From Bacteroidetes bacterium OLB12 (GTDB lineage: Bacteria > Bacteroidota > Bacteroidia > Cytophagales > Cyclobacteriaceae): a stretch of DNA of 37,054 nt. The stretch's first letter is position 1. Every line of letters starts with the position of its first letter. This document shows positions 34,597 to 37,054 of this stretch, in pieces. The notes beneath the pieces were generated by a model. That model saw nothing but the letters and a program-made list of their open reading frames with translations, did no database searches and was not told the DNA's origin. Both the position numbers and the translations under genes were made by a program. The DNA lies in contig LNFR01000074.1 of the NCBI GenBank assembly GCA_001567185.1, forward strand, positions 1 through 37,054. The letters run 5' to 3'.

Positions 34597-37054
34597 ATGA
34601 CATTTGATTTAGACATGATCAAAGCCTTGTATGCAGCCATGCCAGGCCGTATTGCCAAGGCCAGAACCGTAGTGGGTAAGCCCCTTACACTCTCAGAAAA
34701 GATTCTTTACGCGCACCTCCATTCCGATCAAAAGCTTCAGAATTTTGAGCGGGGTAAATCCTACGTTGATTTCTCCCCTGACCGCGTGGCCATGCAGGAT
34801 GCAACCGCCCAAATGGCGCTGCTCCAGTTTATGTCGGCAGGAAGAGCAAAAGTAGCTGTGCCCTCCACGGTACATTGCGACCACCTGATTGTAGCCAAAA
34901 CAGGTGCTAAAGACGATTTGATTGTTGCCAATAAGGAGAGTAAAGAAGTGTTTGATTTCCTCTCGTCTGTTTCAAATAAATATGGTATTGGATTCTGGAG
35001 GCCCGGTGCCGGTATCATTCACCAGGTGGTGCTTGAAAACTATGCCTTCCCGGGCGGAATGATGATTGGAACCGACTCGCACACAGTAAATGCCGGAGGT
35101 CTAGGCATGGTAGCCATTGGTGTTGGTGGTGCCGATGCCGTAGATGTGATGGCCGGAATGGCTTGGGAACTGAAGTTTCCGAAACTGATTGGTGTAAAAC
35201 TAACCGGTAAGTTGAATGGCTGGACTTCTGCCAAGGATGTGATTTTAAAAGTGGCTGGTATCTTAACCGTAAAAGGTGGAACCGGTGCCATTGTAGAATA
35301 TTTTGGTGAGGGAGCAACTTCTATGAGCTGTACTGGTAAAGGTACCATCTGTAACATGGGTGCCGAAATTGGAGCAACTACTTCAACCTTTGGTTATGAT
35401 GATTCCATGGCACGATACCTGGTTGCTACCGGTCGCGCGGAAGTGGCCGAGTTGGCAAATAAAATTAAAGAACATTTAACCGCTGATCCGGAAGTGTATG
35501 CCAATCCGGAAAAGTATTTCGACCAGGTAATTGAGATAAATCTATCCGAACTGGAGCCACACCTGAACGGACCTTTTACGCCAGATCTTGCTACCCCAAT
35601 TTCCAAACTGAAATCAGAAGCTGAGAAGAATGGCTGGCCCCTTAAAGTAGAAGTAGGTTTAATTGGTTCGTGTACCAACTCTTCTTACGAAGACATTGCC
35701 CGGGCAGCAAGCTTAGCTAAACAGGTAGCCGAAAAGGGACTGAAAACAAAGGCTGTGTTTACGATAACCCCGGGTTCGGAACAAGTTCGTTATACCATTG
35801 AGCGTGACGGCTTTATCGATACTTTTAACAAGATTGGTGCAAAGGTATTTGCCAATGCCTGCGGCCCCTGTATCGGTATGTGGAGTCGTGTGGGCGCAGA
35901 GCGCAAAGAGAAGAATACGATTGTACACTCATTCAACCGGAACTTCCAATCCCGCAATGACGGCAACCCTAATACGTTTGCCTTTGTTGGATCACCCGAA
36001 TTGGTAACCGCGTTGGCAATTGCCGGAGATTTGGGATTCAACCCGATTACCGATTCCTTAACTAATGAGCAAGGTCAGCAGGTAAAACTTGATCCTCCAA
36101 CTGGCGATGAACTGCCGGCAAAAGGCTTTGATGTAAAAGACCCCGGCTACCAGGCTCCTGCCAAAGACGGAAGCAGTGTAGTGGTTAAGGTAAGCCCTAC
36201 GTCAGACCGCCTGCAATTACTGGCCCCATTCAAACCATGGGAAGGCACCGACCTGAAAGGATTACGCTTACTGATTAAAGCAAAAGGCAAGTGTACTACT
36301 GATCATATTTCAATGGCAGGTAAATGGTTAAAGTATCGCGGCCACCTCGATAACATTTCCAACAACCTGTTGATAGGAGCCACCAACTTCTATAATGAGA
36401 AAATTAACAGTGTAAAAAATGGTCTAACGGGCGAGTACGATGAAGTTCCAAAAGTACAGCGTGCTTATAAAGCACAAGGACTTGGTTCTATCGTAGTTGG
36501 CGATGAGAATTATGGTGAGGGATCATCGCGCGAGCATGCCGCTATGGAACCCCGCCACCTGGGTGTAAGGGCTATATTGGTTAAATCGTTCGCACGCATT
36601 CACGAAACAAACCTGAAGAAGCAAGGTATGTTGGCCTTAACGTTTGCCAACAAGGAAGACTACAACAAAATTAAGGAAGACGATAAATTTGATATCGTGG
36701 GCTTAACCACCTTTAGCCCGGAAAAACCGCTTACCTTGGTAATTCATCATAGCGATGGCTCCAGTGAATCCATTACAGTAAATCATACCTATAATGCCAA
36801 CCAGATTGCCTGGTTTAAGGCAGGCTCGGCCTTGAATGCGATGGGTGCTACAAAAACAAAAACTGCTGCACCCGCTAAAAAAGACCAAACCAAAGAAAGC
36901 CGTCAAGAAAATTTCTAAGAAAACCGCAGCCAAAAAGAACTGTAAAAAAGGTAGTAAAAAAAGCTACAAAAGAAGGCGGCCAAGAAAAGTGCAGAAAAAA
37001 GCAAAACCAGCTAAAAAGGCAGGCCGGAAGCTGGCAAAAAAAGCAGCCCGCAAA
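34597..37054 (+). CDS. Aconitate hydratase with lysine-rich C-terminal tail, cut by window edge
   Basis: TCA-cycle enzyme interconverting citrate and isocitrate, of the mitochondrial-type aconitase family (about 755 residues of enzyme). Start taken at ATG 34597 ([12 protein letters not shown]); the frame is open upstream to a TTG at 34534, but those residues are not family-like. The three 4Fe-4S Cys are visible in [12 protein letters not shown] and [11 protein letters not shown]. Substrate-site motifs include [25 protein letters not shown], and [17 protein letters not shown] in the swivel domain. The normal enzyme ends near [12 protein letters not shown]. An Ala/Lys tail follows; the written frame stops at 36918, but removing single A bases at about four A-runs keeps an AKK/KKA-type tail open to the window end. 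Confidence 0.93.

Overview
The window is chromosomal DNA from a Bacteroidota bacterium, most likely a Cytophagales-type lineage. Supporting signs are a stand-alone PorP/SprF (type IX secretion family) protein, a PD40/OmpA envelope protein, a DPP-IV-type S9 peptidase, a lipoprotein with acidic residues just after its lipobox Cys, a TTG-N19-TAnnTTTG promoter, poor Shine-Dalgarno sequences, and a complete SUF operon. Almost everything is core or envelope metabolism. No phage, IS transposase or CRISPR array is visible.

Layout. 1-7.2 kb: a truncated type-B carboxylesterase (-) diverges from a Nudix/winged-helix regulator (+). Next is a tight minus-strand operon of a huge propeller/HEAT/cytochrome c dehydrogenase, a sarcosine-oxidase-like flavoenzyme and a small VOC protein, then an unrecognised lipoprotein. 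7.4-11.4 kb: DPP-IV, a small hairpin-rich element with terminal inverted repeats, an orphan ABC ATPase and a single-HKD phospholipase-D-fold protein. 11.5-14.1 kb: ABC-F ATPase, YjdM zinc-ribbon protein and GreB. 14.2-18.2 kb: a secreted TonB-C-like protein, a methyltransferase, a nitronate monooxygenase, a lone receiver-domain protein and a small unknown. 18.2-23.4 kb: a TPR/PD40/OmpA protein translationally coupled to a ceramidase-fold hydrolase, then RhlE and a thioesterase.

23.5-31.2 kb holds the most interesting part. A minus-strand tRNA-like RNA has an oversized variable domain and its own terminator. It is followed by an Lrp/AsnC regulator and the Fe-S assembly operon sufB-[four-helix-bundle ORF]-sufC-sufD-sufS-[54-aa ORF]-sufE-sufT, then a bacilliredoxin. 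The four-helix-bundle ORF sits between inverted TTGAATCTT-type repeat clusters, and a similar cluster pair without a gene lies after sufT. 31.3-37 kb: DUF1080 protein, PorP/SprF, QueD and FolE (first steps from GTP to 6-carboxytetrahydropterin), repeat elements, and aconitase with a lysine/alanine-rich histone-H1-like tail running off the window.

A dominant technical feature is the number of apparent frameshifts: at least nine indel sites in eight otherwise well-conserved genes (the dehydrogenase, DPP-IV, ABC-F, methyltransferase, OmpA protein, sufS, queD, folE), plus about four in the aconitase tail. Most are one base in A/T homopolymers, and three look like loss of one CG from a CGCG tract. 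Sequencing or assembly error is the simplest explanation. I give reconstructed gene spans rather than the broken ORFs.
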